DNA of 64,000 bases from Seriola aureovittata (lineage: Eukaryota > Chordata > Actinopteri > Carangiformes > Carangidae), in the NCBI RefSeq assembly GCF_021018895.1, contig NC_079386.1:6128835-6192834 (forward strand), given 5' to 3'. The translations under genes were made by a program, and so were the position numbers. Below, piece by piece: positions 1-13,567 of this stretch. The notes below the pieces were generated by a model. That model saw nothing but the letters and a program-made list of their open reading frames with translations, ran no database searches and was not told the origin of the DNA. How positions within the stretch are numbered: position 1 is the first letter of the stretch; each line of letters starts with the position of its first letter.

Positions 1-175
1 TAAAGACTTCGTGCCCACTAACCTAGCTTGTCCACGCGCACCCTCTATGTTCACGCGCCAGTGCTAATCACATCATCATTTGTCACTGTTGGTTCTGGCC
101 ATTGGTTTACTGTCTATGGTTCTGGTGTGTATTTTTCCCCTGTAGGTTGGATTGTTATTTTTACTCAGTAATGGA

Positions 176-335
176 TAGGATTTATAAAGTAACTAAGTAC
201 AATACTTGAGTCAAAACGTATTCAAGTAAAATACAAAATACCGATTTTAAATTGTACTTAAAAAATACAAAATACACAAAAAAAGTATTCAGTACAGTAA
301 CGTGAGTAAATGTATTTCGTTACTTTCCACCTCTG
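176..335. mobile_element. MITE-like teleost repeat with imperfect terminal inverted repeats
   Basis: The left part contains AAAGTAACTAAGTAC. The right end, read on the minus strand, begins CAGAGGTGGAAAGTAACG, so the two ends form an imperfect inverted repeat. The AT-rich middle has short blocks of the type AAGTATTCAGTAC. This matches a non-autonomous DNA transposon form that is very common in fish genomes. The family name is not assigned. The outer left boundary is uncertain. Confidence 0.55.
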
Positions 336-1470
336 CTATCCAGTGTGTAAATACAGATATTTTGACTGTTCAAAGTGTCTTCATGCATCAATAATACAGT
401 ATCAGCTCCATACAAACCACCAACTGCTAAGTGAAAGAGAGACGACATAGATGCACTGAAAACAAGCCAATGTTTAACCCACTAACATACTTTTTTCCAT
501 AAACTGACAGTGTCTTATACAATTTATTCTGTTTCAGCTTCCATTGAAATTACATAGAGATGTTTATTATGAGAAGAATATTAAAATCCAAGATCGAACC
601 AAGTTTTTATGGCTGCACAACCCCATTGATTGGAAATACAAAGCAGTACAAAAATAAAAACATCTTTTCATCTTTTTCATCACTATTTTCTCGTCCAATT
701 TCTCCTTATAACATATTTGGAATTTTAGGAGAAGCTGTGATTTTCTACAGAAGGTTATGGGGGAGTGTATTCAAATGATTATGTAAAGTTGAAGATGAAT
801 ATGTATACAATAGCATTATAATTTCCCACATTTATGTGCTATTTGAGTAAAAATTTGAATGCAAATCCAATTTGCATCATCATTTTCACATACTAATATG
901 GGCACAAGTCATCAGCAAGGCAGTACAAGAGGTAATTAGAAGGCCTAGTAGCAGTTGACCATCAGGAATCGTAGTGAAAGTGGTGACACTCCTAACACTG
1001 TCCTAACTGAAGACACGCCTTTAGAGGACCGACAGATTTTTCACTTGGACACCAAGAGCATGGTGACATGTAAATGTAATAGACTGGCGGTGCTGTTTAG
1101 CTTATTGCATTTGAATATATTTCCCACTGTATAGCAGTGCGGTTTATATTTTCTTTTTCAAACTGTCAGATAATTCCATTTTAATTTTACAGTAAATGTA
1201 AATGCAGGTTACATCGTTTATATTGCATTTGAATTTCTGAATTTGAAGTAACATTTGAATATTGTCCGTACAGAATGGCCATGATGAATGACTAATGAAT
1301 GTATAATGAATGCAGTGCATGTTACATGGTTTTTAAATATAGCAATCTACAAAACAGCATTAGTCACATCAAAAAAACAACACACAAGTACCAGCAATTC
1401 TTTTGAAGTTCAGAGGGATACAATTTTATTTGCAAGTATTATTTTGCCATTAACCTCAGGCAGGTTTTAG

Positions 1471-1514
<44 letters not shown>

Positions 1515-4260
1515 AGATAATCAAAACTAATGTGAGCATTTGAAGCAGTTCACAGAAACCCCCCAAAGCTACTGGAATATGTAATTACTCAACTGGCTAA
1601 AAAAAAAATAAAAATCCAATCTCCAAAGCAAATGAAGCATGAGGCTCTGATAACGTTGCAAATGAGGTGTTGAAATTACAGCCCATCTGGACTGTTCATC
1701 ATGGTACTTAGTTTCAGAGTTTTCCCAGAAGTCAACACCAACGGGCTAATTGTTTTATAATATTCTAACATTTCCGAGCTTTGTAAACAGTGAATTACTA
1801 AAACTCCACAGAAGCCAGTCGGGGGAATGAGAGTGGAGCACACATGAAATACACTGATAACAAGAGGAACACAGGGTTACTGAGCAGAGGAGAGAAAAAT
1901 GAGCAATAATTTCCCCCGTTTCCATGGTGATGGGCATTTTTCTCATTGTTCTTTTTCTACCTCTCCATCTCTCACTCTGTCTGTTTTCTCCACTCCTGTT
2001 GTAAAACGCATGAAAGTAGTAAAACTGTGTGACATGCACATTCATTTTGCTGCTTTACTTTAACACGACACCCACAGCACTTCAGCGGCTGGAAAACATC
2101 CTGCCTAGATGGTCAACCACTAAAATATCAAAGTTTGGACTTTAACAGACACTCCCTGTCTGGAAAACCGGTGTATTACTGGAAGTCTATAACAAGTACA
2201 AATTTGTGTTTTCAAAAGGTGAACTAACTTCACTGAGAACTTTTACCCTCATGTATTAACCTGAAGCAGCTCTCTATCAAATATCACCAGAAGACATCTT
2301 TTCATGTATCTGTTGAAAGGGGAAGCTTCTGTTCTGCTCAAATTAAATTTTACCTGTTCTTTAACCTAGTTTGCCTGCATTTGCACGTGCAACTGAAAAA
2401 GCTTATAACAGAAGAACTGTAAGGCCAAAATGAAATGGTAGCATCTGAAAATGAGCTTGTTTTTCATGGGACTAAAACCCAACCTACATGACATCAGTTC
2501 ATACATTTTTATTTTTGTATGTTTTTGTCCTTGCCTGGAAAAAAAAAAAAAAAAAAAAAGTCAGATTTGATAACTATGACTAGAATATACTGTATACATA
2601 TATAAAGTACATAACCCGAACCTTTTACCATGATCTTAAACTTGAGTTTAACGACCTTATTCTTGAATCTAAAGCCAAGCCTCCACCAAAGATTAGCACT
2701 TTGAGACGTGACACCGTACAGATGTTTCTCTCATTTATCAGCCTGTCCAAATATCATTTTAGTGAACACATTTAGCCTTTAGAAGATCTCAGTACACACA
2801 CATGTATACAGCAGTATCTTAATTAAAATGGACTCCTGAAGCATGAGTATCATTACAATAGGCTCTCTGTCTTCAGTCTATTAGGAAAAGCATTAGAGAG
2901 TAAAAAGACAAAAGAGGGGGAATGAGGTGAGTGACTGATGGAAGGATCATCCATGTTGCTCCAGAGGAGAGCCCTCAGAGCGACGCGCTCCATTCTGCTT
3001 TGTCACCAGCACCATTATCAGTCATTTAGTCGTGTTTCTGACCCTCTGGCAAACGCAAGGTCAATAATTCCTCTCTTCCAGCTCTGTTTTTGGTCTCTAC
3101 CAACTCTAACTGTTTGGTGCTGAGCAGGTAGTGCATGGTGGGTTTTTAGACAGCTGCCCGTTACAGATAAAAATGAGTCTATGGGCAGTGCGAGTGATGA
3201 AAACAGTAAAGTTGTGGGCTTGATAAGTAAAAACACTGAAAGTCAGAAAGTTCCATTCAAATTCAGGTGATAATTCTCTGCAGGATTATGACTATGAGTG
3301 ACCTATTTCACCTTGTTCTCTTTGTCATTGTAAAAAATATTGATTATAGCTGCCTCAACATGAGTATTAGTACCATTTATAATCAGGTTCTTTCCATTTT
3401 CTTGGCATGTCATTTTACAGTATTCATGTTTATTCACATAAGTTCTGTAACATTGGTTTATATCTTTGCATCAGTCTCCATGTTTGTGAACTTGGTGTGT
3501 TTCTTTGAGAGCACAGTACTATGTACAGGAGGACAGGAAATGAGCTCTCATTTGAGGTCCAGTCTTATTAAACAGTAGACACAATGACTGGAGGTTTACG
3601 GACATTAAATATTTACAACATGAAAGCCGCAAACCTTATAACAGCTGTTGGCTCTTGTGTAGCTACTTTCATATCTCCCTCTGACATACACACAGGAATC
3701 ATATTTTCATCTCTAGAACAGATTGCTTTGTTGCTAGTTTTCAGTAGACTGTATGCATGCGTGGATGGATGTTAATGTGTAATCCCTGTGTGGTTTTAGT
3801 TAGGGTGTGTATCTTGTAGTAGAAGCCCCGACACAGTGCTGGTAGACGAGTCCACAGCCTCATTGAATACGATGGGATTTGGACATTGTGATGAGGGTTT
3901 TAAATATAGCCTTCCCTCGCTCTGCAGCTCTCCATGAGTGTTTCCTTGTTTGGCTTGTGCAGAAACGAGGACAACCAAACCTAATCCAATCCAATCAAAT
4001 TGATACACGACATAAGGGGAAAGAGAACAGACAACATGGAGGTGGTGAGTGACTGCTGCGTGTTTGTGACTCACCACCTGAGATGACTGTGTTCCTCAGG
4101 ACACGACACACCAGCTGTGTGTTGTGCACATAGCTGCATGGATCAGCAGTGCGTTTTATATAGGCACGAACCTGTTTGAACAAAGTGACATCAGGGCTGA
4201 TTATAATGAGGGAAATTAGATCTATTTATGAAGTTAAAACACTTTAAAAACACTTTTTTC
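336..4260. other. Intergenic, no gene recognised
   Basis: Reading frames here are short and lack protein-like composition or plausible splice context. The stretch holds a 38-base poly-A run (1474-1511) and a 21-base poly-A run (2539-2559), which may be retroposon tails. Otherwise it is AT-rich sequence with nothing I can support. Confidence 0.6.
1474..1511. repeat. Poly-A tract
   Basis: Uninterrupted run of 38 A. It could be the tail of a retroposed sequence on the plus strand, but no parent gene is recognisable upstream. Confidence 0.9.
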
Positions 4261-6280
4261 TGTTTTTGACATTTGTATATTTATATAATGCTGTTAAGTA
4301 GGAGGTTCAGAAAAAGTTCACCATCACCATGGGCATCGGGTCAGGATGCAGGACCAAACAATGAAGACCATGAAACGTCAATCCAATCCAACAAAAGGTT
4401 TATTCTCGTAGTTATTTCCAACATGGAAGACGCACACGGTCTGCTGGTTCCTGAAAGGACACAAATAAAGAGTCAAGATTATTACTTGTTAAAGAAATAA
4501 GGATGAAGAAAGTTCTTGGGGGCTAACAGACAAATGATGGGAAATAAAGAGAAACAACATTTTCTTACCAGAAACTAGCGCTCCGTGTGAAGGTGAAAAA
4601 GAGTGACTGAGTGGAGTGAAGCCCTTAAATAATCTTCTAGTGCCCAGGTGAACTCACTCAGGTAAATGAGGGGTGGAGGGTGCAAACAAGAGCCAATCGG
4701 CGATAAGGAAAGGAAAGGAAGTGAGGTAGGTGAAGGAAGGGAAAGGAAAATGAAAGAAAATAGGGATCTTTACTACTAATGCCATTATTAAAATAGATTT
4801 CTTTTACATTAGTTTCATTTGAAATGTATGTGTAATATATCCTGGCACTACTTTTTACAGCTGCTAGCTACAGTTGTTTAGCCTAAGGACATGACAGTGG
4901 TATCAAAACTTTTTCTTTAAGTTACCAACTATTGTTTCCAAACAAAACTCTTAAAATTTTTCATTATTCTTTCTTTTGTGTTTGTTCTAGTTCTGAGTAA
5001 AGAAAAAAATGTATTCCATGTTGTTATCAACGTGAACATCTTTAGATTATTTATGTAGTGGAGGAGCCTTTAAAAGTTAGAAAAGGAAATAATCAGAAAT
5101 GTGCCTATATACAAAAACAAACTTGACCTTCAGACAAATAAACAACCACTGTGTTTGACTCTATGTAGCGCTGAAATAGCTTCTGCTGCAAAGTTAACAT
5201 TCATTTAAGGCTCCATTTCACTACCCCCGTTAAAATCACAGCAGGCAGATTGAACCAGATTCACTCTTGCAAAAAAGTTTCACAAACTAATTTCCACTGA
5301 AGTGCCCTTGAGCTGACACTTAACCCCAGGGCTGTGTGTTCTTTGTATCTCTGTGCTTTCAGTGCTGAGGCAGTTAAGCATGTTTAAGCATCTTTCATTA
5401 AAATGTGAATGAAAGTGAGATGAATATGAACTACATTGTTCCTGGTGCAGATTAGAGGATTTACTTCGAGGAGCTTTGAGGTATCCTGGTGGATCTCGCT
5501 GCCAGAGTGGATTCAGTTTCCATCTCTTTTAACATCCTTGAACAGGACTCTATAGTCAAAGGTGCTCTGACCTTCCCTGTGAAACCACTAATGTTTGATG
5601 CTCTGACCATAGTTTCTATAATCTTCAAAACATTTAGTTTACTACTTCAGTTCTTGTAATGTAGTAGTTTAGATTAAAATAGACAGGACAGTAAGAAAAG
5701 AGAGTCATAAAACATCTGCAACAAGTCCTCCAACGTAAACAACCACACAGATTACTTGGGTCAATATGGCGCACCGTCATGGTAACAATAATGAGCTAAG
5801 GAGTATACCAGTGGCAGCCGTACCTGTCACCATCCCAGGCCTGGTCCTGTAATGCTGCCCGGTCTCCCCCTCTGTCTCTGTCAGCCACAGTCTGTCCCCC
5901 TCAGGCCCTGTGTTTATTATGGCTTGATATGGTTCTGAACTGTTGTTCCTCGGCCGTCCACCAGATGCCCTCACACTGCCTGTTCCACCCCTGTGAACTC
6001 CGGCTCTTGCCACCCCAGCTGTTACCTGCCTGTCTGTTGTTGATTGCTTTATTAAAGTGTCTTCACTGCAGCTGCCTCTTGTGTACATGTGGCTCCTCCC
6101 GCCTGTGTTCTGTACACCAGCTGTGAAAGTACCAGACCTTCGTTGTCATGGTGACAATAATACGACCAGTAGAGTGTACCAGCAGCAGGTGTGCGGGACC
6201 TTTGGTGTCATGGTAAACACGTGGTTAAGGATGTGGAGCAGTCACGGTTTGTTGTCGTGGTTACAATAATTAACAATAAA
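4261..6280. other. Intergenic; possible decayed LTR-retroelement pieces
   Basis: No gene is seen. Around 5,790-6,140 a C-rich stretch runs into TTTATTAAAGTGTCTTCACT and then a CTGTGAAAGTACCAGACC-like end, which resembles an LTR polyadenylation region. From 5,775 to 6,270 a degenerate unit around GTCATGGTNACAATAAT occurs about four times. Around 4,310-4,700 there is a stretch with GGTTTATTCTC that could be an LTR on the minus strand. No integrase or polymerase frame is intact. Confidence 0.3.
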
Positions 6281-6460
6281 ACAATTCAATTTCAATTCAG
6301 TTTTATCTGTATAGTGCCAAATCATAATATACGATATCTCACGGCATTTTACAGGGTAAAGCTGAGAGCTTACTTTATTATAGAGAGAAACCCAACAGAG
6401 CAGCACTGGGCGACGGGGGGGGGAAACCTCCAACAGAATCAGGGAGGGCGGCTGCCTGAG
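6281..6460 (+). repeat. Teleost interspersed repeat (short non-autonomous type)
   Basis: It begins CAATTCAATTTCAATTCAG, continues through a TTTATCTGTATAGTGCC block, then GAGAAACCCAACAGAGCAGCAC, then GAAACCTCCAACAGAATCAGGGAGGGCGGC. A second, more decayed copy with the same block order is at 51,431-51,660. This block order is typical of a dispersed repeat abundant in percomorph fish. It carries no coding sequence. Confidence 0.6.
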
Positions 6461-9400
6461 AATGGTTGTTTAATGCTCATGGATAAAAGAAACAGCGTCA
6501 ACTATCAGTTTCAGACGGGTAACAAATGGCGGCCCCCTATAGTTTGTCGACCCATCCATCCACTGCAGCCACTAGAGGTCATCTGAGAATGAAATGGAAA
6601 TACGGGTGGCAATAAGCTACTTGTGACCTTCGGGCTTGTTTTACACATCTGAGCTCTTTGGTATTTAGACTTTGTTCAGTCTAAACTGTTTATTCTGTAT
6701 TAAAAATACCCAGTCATTTTATATGCCCTATCAAAGCTCAAAGCCTTGATATGAAGTCCTTGATCTTAAAATAGTTTTTTCATTGAGTTTATGTCAGCTG
6801 TTTGATCTTAGGCTGTGAAAAGAGCAGTTTTCAGTGAAAGCTTGACAGGGAGTTTGGGATGCTTTTCCCCAGAAGGCCGTGATGTTAGATCAGCATTTTA
6901 TCTTCTTTCCTCTGAGCTGCTGCTGAAATATAAAGCTGAAAGAAAATAAATAAATATCGTGAAGGCTGGCTGGAGAGGAAACTTAACATCTCTCCTTTTT
7001 GGATTTTACTTGATATTGATACTTGTTTTGATCACAAGGAATTCAAATCCTAGGAAGCGAAGTGAGCGGTGAAACAGTTTCTTTCATTATAACTGATGTT
7101 TACTGCCAGAGGAAGACGGGGATGACAAACAACTGCAACACTATTGTTACAAACCAGGGATCTACATTTAAAGTAGGCTCTCACACAAGATAAATGATCA
7201 AACTGTTTAACTGTCAGTACAATTACACTAAAACTACAGCTCCTAGACAAAAAACACAGCAAATATTCTGACGGCTCTAAATATCAAATTTAGGTTCTGG
7301 ATTACTTACAGCAACTTTCACTTTTTTAAGCTCAAACCTTCAAATAAATGTCAATATAAAATGAGAACCTTTTCCCAACACGTTACATAAGTAATGTTAC
7401 ATATATTTATCACTCCCTTGAAAATAGAACTGCCTTAAAGTCAAACTTTTCTCTCTCTAACTGATCTCAGATTATAAATTTGTTATCTTCCCGCATCTCC
7501 TTATTCACCTGCAAATCTCAAATTACAAAAGCAACGTGCTCTTCAAAAGCGTGTCTTGTAATCTGTTTTCATCATCTACTCTTCATGCAGATCTGAAAAT
7601 ACGCTTTGCTCTTGTAACAGGTTTATAAAGGCGTGACCATGTCGTGGCATAGCTTCAGTGCAGATAACCATGTCAGTGTGTTCAGATGTTTTAATCCTGC
7701 AGCGACCTGACCTTTCGCTTCCTTAGAGAGCCGTGTGATTGAGATGAGTGACACTGTTGTGTCGAACCGGTCGATAACCTTCCTCCCTCCCTCCAGCGGC
7801 TGAGCAATTAACCAGCAGCAGCAGATGAAGACAAGTGATCATTACAGAGGCTAAGCTCTAACGATCAGATCCGCGCCAGTGTGTGTGTATGCGTGTGTGT
7901 GTGTTGAGTGTTTGTCTGCTGTCTGTGTTTGTGTACAACTTCCTGTGTCAGTAAATGTGTAGGCTGTGCTGCAGTCGACAGAGAAAATCATTAGACTCGG
8001 CTCTGCCTTTCTGACTCTATTCCTCGGATCTCGTACCCTCCATCCCTCCTCTCGCTCTTATTAGAAGCAATGCTGGATCCCAGTCAAGTGGGAAATTCAT
8101 TTTAAGTCTCGCATTTAAAGAGTATCATTTAATGGCTGCATCGGGAGAGTGAGCTTGAGAAATATTGCCTAGTATCCTCAGGCCCCGTTTCGCAGCATTT
8201 TAATACAGCGGGGAAATGCAGATTTGTGTCTTTTCAACACCTGAGATGCGGCATCAGCACATTCACACATGCACAGTCTGTCAGTCTGTCTGTCTGTCTG
8301 TCTCTCTCTCTGCCCAGCCAGTCGGATCATGTGTGTCAATGTCAATGTCAATTGTGCCCCATTTAAAAAGAAAAAAGAAAAAAAAGAAAAAGAGGCCGCT
8401 CACCCTCCACTAACCCTGTCTCTGGGGTTTTGGCCAAGACTTACCCCTTCAAATCCAGGTTGCCTCTGCTAAATCTGGAGAACAAGAAGTGGAGGAGGAT
8501 GGATTAGTGATGTCGGAGTAAGAGTTACTGAAACCTCAAAAGAAGTAAATTGGCATCAATTTGTAGCCTAAGTCTCCACATACAGACTGAGAATTTAGGA
8601 GAAAACTGTAAAATATAAATGTCTCGAGTTGTCTCCCTTCACAGAGAATTTGTTGTGAGGGTAAAATGTGCCTTTTTGTGCCTCCGTTGCTTGAGCTGAA
8701 AGTTTGAAAGTGCACAATCTTGTTTACTTTGAATTTTATGCAAATGAAGCGGCAGCACAGACAGCGCTGTGCAAACAAATAGCCTCTTTAACACCAACTG
8801 CAGTGGCATGCTTCAGATGGTAATCCACCGAGCCCGGCACCTGTGAACTCCAAAGAGCCTCCTACAACTAAAGTGTTCTCTGATCTCCGACCTCCACAAT
8901 GTCTGAGCTCCATGCAGTCAGTCTGATGAACACAATAATACCATTGACAATTGCCCAGGTGCATGCTGGGAGGCTTCTACACACATTTATCCAGGGACAC
9001 TACAATATAAACTGATACAAACTTCAACTCATTGTCCATTTCATCAAATTAAACCCATTTCATTTATCTTTTATATGGATGCAGGATACCATGGTCAAAT
9101 GTCAGTGAAGTCAGGCGGTTCCCATTTATACAAAAAAGATCATATTTGACATTAAACATTTGACTTCAACCCCAATATGTTCCTGTCTTAAATAAACTAC
9201 CAATATTGGGTCAACTGATCAGAAGTTGTACGTTTTGGCCCTCAAGGCCAATTTACATTAATCTAAATGAGGAACAAATATGAATACAAATAATTATTCA
9301 CTAAGATAGGAAATAAAAAACTTGAGACTGATAGAATAACAGTGTTCACTTTATCAAAGAGTAAACTCAGAGTAAACAACAAATTAAATTCTATATTTGT

Positions 9401-9719
9401 GTCATTGTTTTCAGCAACATAATTTCCCTGTTCTTATTCTTTGTAATGTAAATAAAAGCGTCTATCAAGAACATCAATGAACAAAATCAGTGAAGGAATG
9501 ATGGAACCCATGAAATACTTAACTATTGAATATTTTAAGTAAACTTTTATGACCATTTGATCTGTAGCAAATGGAACTACAGCCACAGACTATTTCACAC
9601 ACACCCACACACACATACACGCTCTCACAATGAGTGATAGGGAGTCAGCAAAAGGTTAAGCAGGTGATTACACCGAGCTTAGCCTTAAACATGGACAGAA
9701 TATAATTTGGTTTGAGCAA

Positions 9720-9752
<33 letters not shown>

Positions 9753-9822
9753 GTGCGTGTGTGTGTGCGTGTGTGTGCGTGTGTGTGTGTGTGTGCGTGT
9801 GTGTGCGTGTGCGTGTGCGTGA
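9720..9822. repeat. (TG)n microsatellite with CG interruptions
   Basis: About 100 bases of TG dinucleotides interrupted by GTGCGTG units, a long imperfect microsatellite that produces spurious frames on both strands. Confidence 0.95.
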
Positions 9823-10140
9823 TTGCCGTAATTGGTTACGTACTCTGTGTCCTTCCTAAGGTCATTCTGGAAAGATTCAGTGTGGACGTCACTGTTGTTG
9901 ACTGTCATGCGGTGCCGTACCTTGATAAGGGAGTCATGTTGTAGAATTTAATGTGTTGTCATTACTTGAATACTTCCCTCATCTAAGTGAAGCAGAGATT
10001 CAGGTGGAAAAACATGATGAAAAGACTGATAAGGGAAAGATGTAAGAGAAGTGGGACAATCGATGGAGGATACGAGTTCAGCGGTTTTACAACATGGCAG
10101 GAGACTGATGGTGGAGAGAAGGCGGGGTCAGAGATAAAGG

Positions 10141-10142
<2 letters not shown>

Positions 10143-10193
<51 letters not shown>

Positions 10194-10195
10194 TG
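10143..10195. repeat. (TG)n microsatellite
   Basis: Nearly perfect TG repeat of about 50 bases with one TATG interruption near the right end. Confidence 0.95.
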
Positions 10196-11920
10196 ACTGA
10201 TAGCTCTCTGGGGCAGGCTAAAACTGACCACGAGGACAGTGGTGAGAAGGGCAGGGAGAGCAGCGAGGATGGTTGGTAACAAGAGCGGGGTCTGAAAGAT
10301 GATGCTCTGAGGAAGAGGAGCAGATGTTCTAAGAATTGCAAAGAGAGCGGTTGAATGAGAGCGATGAATTAAAAAAAATGAAGAAAGTCAGAGAGTGAGA
10401 GAGATGAAGATGAAGGAAAAGCAGAAAGTGAGAGAGTGGGCGGCACGGGAGAGATCAAAAGCAAGTTTTTCTCCGCTTTCATCTGTCGCCCCTGGGCTGC
10501 AAAACATCTGTTAATAACAACACACGGTATTCACACCAGTCTCACACTCTTACACAGTCGTGTCCTGCGTGTTCAGGTTTGGTTAATCTTTTGATCTTCC
10601 TCTTCCTCAGACCATTAGCCACACCTTCCCCCTGTCTCGACAAGCAGCTGGAGAAATACAGGGCGATAAAGATGATGAAGGTCTGTCAGACTGGAGATTC
10701 AATTCGTGTAAGGCAAGTGATTCTGAATAATTCAACAGCTAATGCAGAGCACATTCACGTATTTCCCCAAATATGTTCAAAATACATTCAGATCAACAGC
10801 AATGGTATGGATGATTTACAGTCATCCACTCTGACCGATGGCCTGGGCCAACCAGGATTTCATACCTTCATACCTCTTTAAAAAACATTTTTGATCAATC
10901 ACTGCTATAACATTGAATAGAAAACATTACAATATGACTTGAAATGATAAAATATCTCGGCCCTTTAATCATGGTACCTGAATCTGAGTACCATGATTCA
11001 GATTAAGCTGTCAGTGACTGAAGCTGATGGGAATTACTCTTAGACAGGAAGTTAGTCGGGTTTCTAACTTGGGTTTGACTATGGTTCTTTTCAGTAGCAA
11101 ATGCCAACACATTTACCATAATTTATAACTGCATAAAGCCCTATATGTTAAACTGTCATGTTGCAGCTGCTGCATCTACTGTCTCTAATGGTCAATCCAT
11201 CAAATGTGTTTACATTCTAAAGGCTATTTTGCTTTTTGACCAGATTAAGATGTGATGGCGACTTTGCACCTCTTGCTTTTTTTGTCTGTGCCTCACAAGC
11301 TCTGGTCCCTGCAGAGAGACACCAACAGAGAAATAGATTAAACCCAAGAGACTGTTCACTGTTATGACTGACTGTTGTGATGTTTAATTCATGTTTCCCT
11401 CAAATTTACCTCCCACCTTCCCCTTGCACTTTTCAACTGTAAATATATATATCTAAATCTATTTTTGACATCAACACATTTACTGCGTTTTTCTGTGAGA
11501 GCAAGAAATGGGCCTCCAGCACTGGGAATTGTCACTGGAAGCAAGAACTTATCAGTGCAGTCATCCCAACCTTTTCTGTTCATGCCCATTATCTCATGCG
11601 GCTTCCTTTGCGTTTCTTCTGCCTCCTCTCCAGGCCGACAGAGCGAGAGCGCTCAGCTGGTCCAGTGATCCTCCCCCTCAGCCTCTCCCTGCTGCCTCGG
11701 CTCCATCAATCTCCTGCCTCCTGCCTGACATTCCTCCTGCTTCTCTTCCAACTCCTCTTCCTCCGTTTGTTATCCTCTCCCTTGGTAGCTCAATGTCTCC
11801 TCCACCCTTCTACCTTGGAACCAGTACAGCGCTCAGTTGCCATGACAGCAAAGGTAATGTCGAGGCAAGAGATCAGCAAACCTGTTTTCAACCTTTTGTT
11901 TGTGTGCATAAGCTGAAATC

Positions 11921-11924
<4 letters not shown>

Positions 11925-11968
<44 letters not shown>

Positions 11969-11982
11969 ACACACACACACAC
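11925..11982. repeat. (AC)n microsatellite
   Basis: About 58 bases of AC dinucleotides with a single ACAT interruption. Confidence 0.95.
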
Positions 11983-13448
11983 CAGTCCTCAGGTGGTTGA
12001 AGCTTTATAGGCTCTGTCTCATAAACCCAACAGAATCTTGTTGTCTATTTCTTTTGCCGTCTTTCTCAAGAATAGACAGCTGTGGCCTTCATGCGTTGCC
12101 ACGGCAACCCATATGGATCCTTTACTCGATCTTCCATTGGTAGCAATGTCGCAGATTGTGTCTTGATTAGCTCTTTCAGAAGAGAGTGTTGGTGAATGTG
12201 ACGGTAATGAACAAAACCAAATGAAGATGGTATAATTATACGTTCTGCTGCTGCACTAGTACATTTTCTCTTTTTGTGAGCTCACAGATTAAATGTTTAA
12301 ATCATAAAACGTTAAACTTCTAGTAGCAAAAACTGGATTACAGAAGCTAACGGAGCAGAAGCTAGGTGACATTAGGGCTTTGCAATTCTGCTGAGTCAAA
12401 TTAGAAAAGTGGCTTGTTTATGTGAGATGCCAGTCAGCTGTTTGGTCCATTTATCCACTGATGTGCACAGAGCAATTATACGAATGGATATTTATAAGGA
12501 TGATTCTTAATGATTATAGAGACAATGCACACATTTCCTTTAATGCCAGTCAGGTCAGCCACTTGTTCCAGAAAAATACCAAAATATAAACTGCAGATTG
12601 CCTTGAAATTGACTAAACACTTTTATGCTCCGTATTGGACAAACAAGGTACATTTTTGATTCTCTCTCATGTGTTTTTCGGTGGGAGCTTTTATGTGATA
12701 TTTCTTTCAGCTATGGAGAATGAAGGATTGGTATTTCAGCCAAACACAAAAGCACCTGATTAGTTCATCCTTGCAGGGCTGTTAATCAGTGAGACTGCCT
12801 GCTGTTTGGAGTGAAAGCCTGCAGACTTTCAGCCTTGCACAATGGCTGCCTATCCCAGACTAATGGTATATTCAAATGAAGCAGCTTCGTTCAGGGATCA
12901 TCACTCTGACTAATTAAATGTTCCAAGAAGTTAGAGAAAGAATCTAAAACTAACCATTTTAATGTGCAGTGACATTCTGTTTGCCACATGCTCTGGTCTC
13001 ATCACTTCAGTAGCTACTGTGTCTTCACAGAAGCTACAGCTTGCTCTCATTAACCAATGCCAGTCTTTGTCTCTCTAATGGTTTCAATCCCATACTAATG
13101 TATTTCTCTGTGCTCTCACAACCTGACTAATGGGCAGCCTTCAGTCCCCATTAAAATGAGGTGGCCTAATTAGCGTGTGTGTGCTTATGTGTGTCGTGAT
13201 GTAAGCATCGGGACAGAAGCTTAATGTTATTGTCCCTTTAGAGCCGATGATCAGGCATTAAGACAGTTTGTAATAATATGTGAGTGTATGTGTAGGGGTA
13301 TGCATGGCGCACATGCTCGATGTTCCCCTGTGTGTGTGTCAAACATAAAGGTCTCAGTGAAACTTGTTTAATTGTCTGTCTGAGTGAAGGTCATTTCCGC
13401 AGTGACTCATCCCCTCCATCCCACAGTGCACTGGGGGCAGATCTCTCC

Positions 13449-13452
<4 letters not shown>

Positions 13453-13505
<53 letters not shown>

Positions 13506-13508
13506 GGC

Positions 13509-13564
<56 letters not shown>
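13453..13564. repeat. (GACA)n tetranucleotide microsatellite
   Basis: About 28 units of GACA with one GGCA variant near 13,506. It creates open frames on both strands (CLSV or DRQT repeats) that are not genes. Confidence 0.95.

Positions 13565-13567
<3 letters not shown>

Noticed and set aside
11508..12143. 211-codon plus-strand frame rich in Pro, Ser and Leu
   Set aside because: Low complexity, runs through a CA microsatellite, and has no supporting splice sites or recognisable domain.
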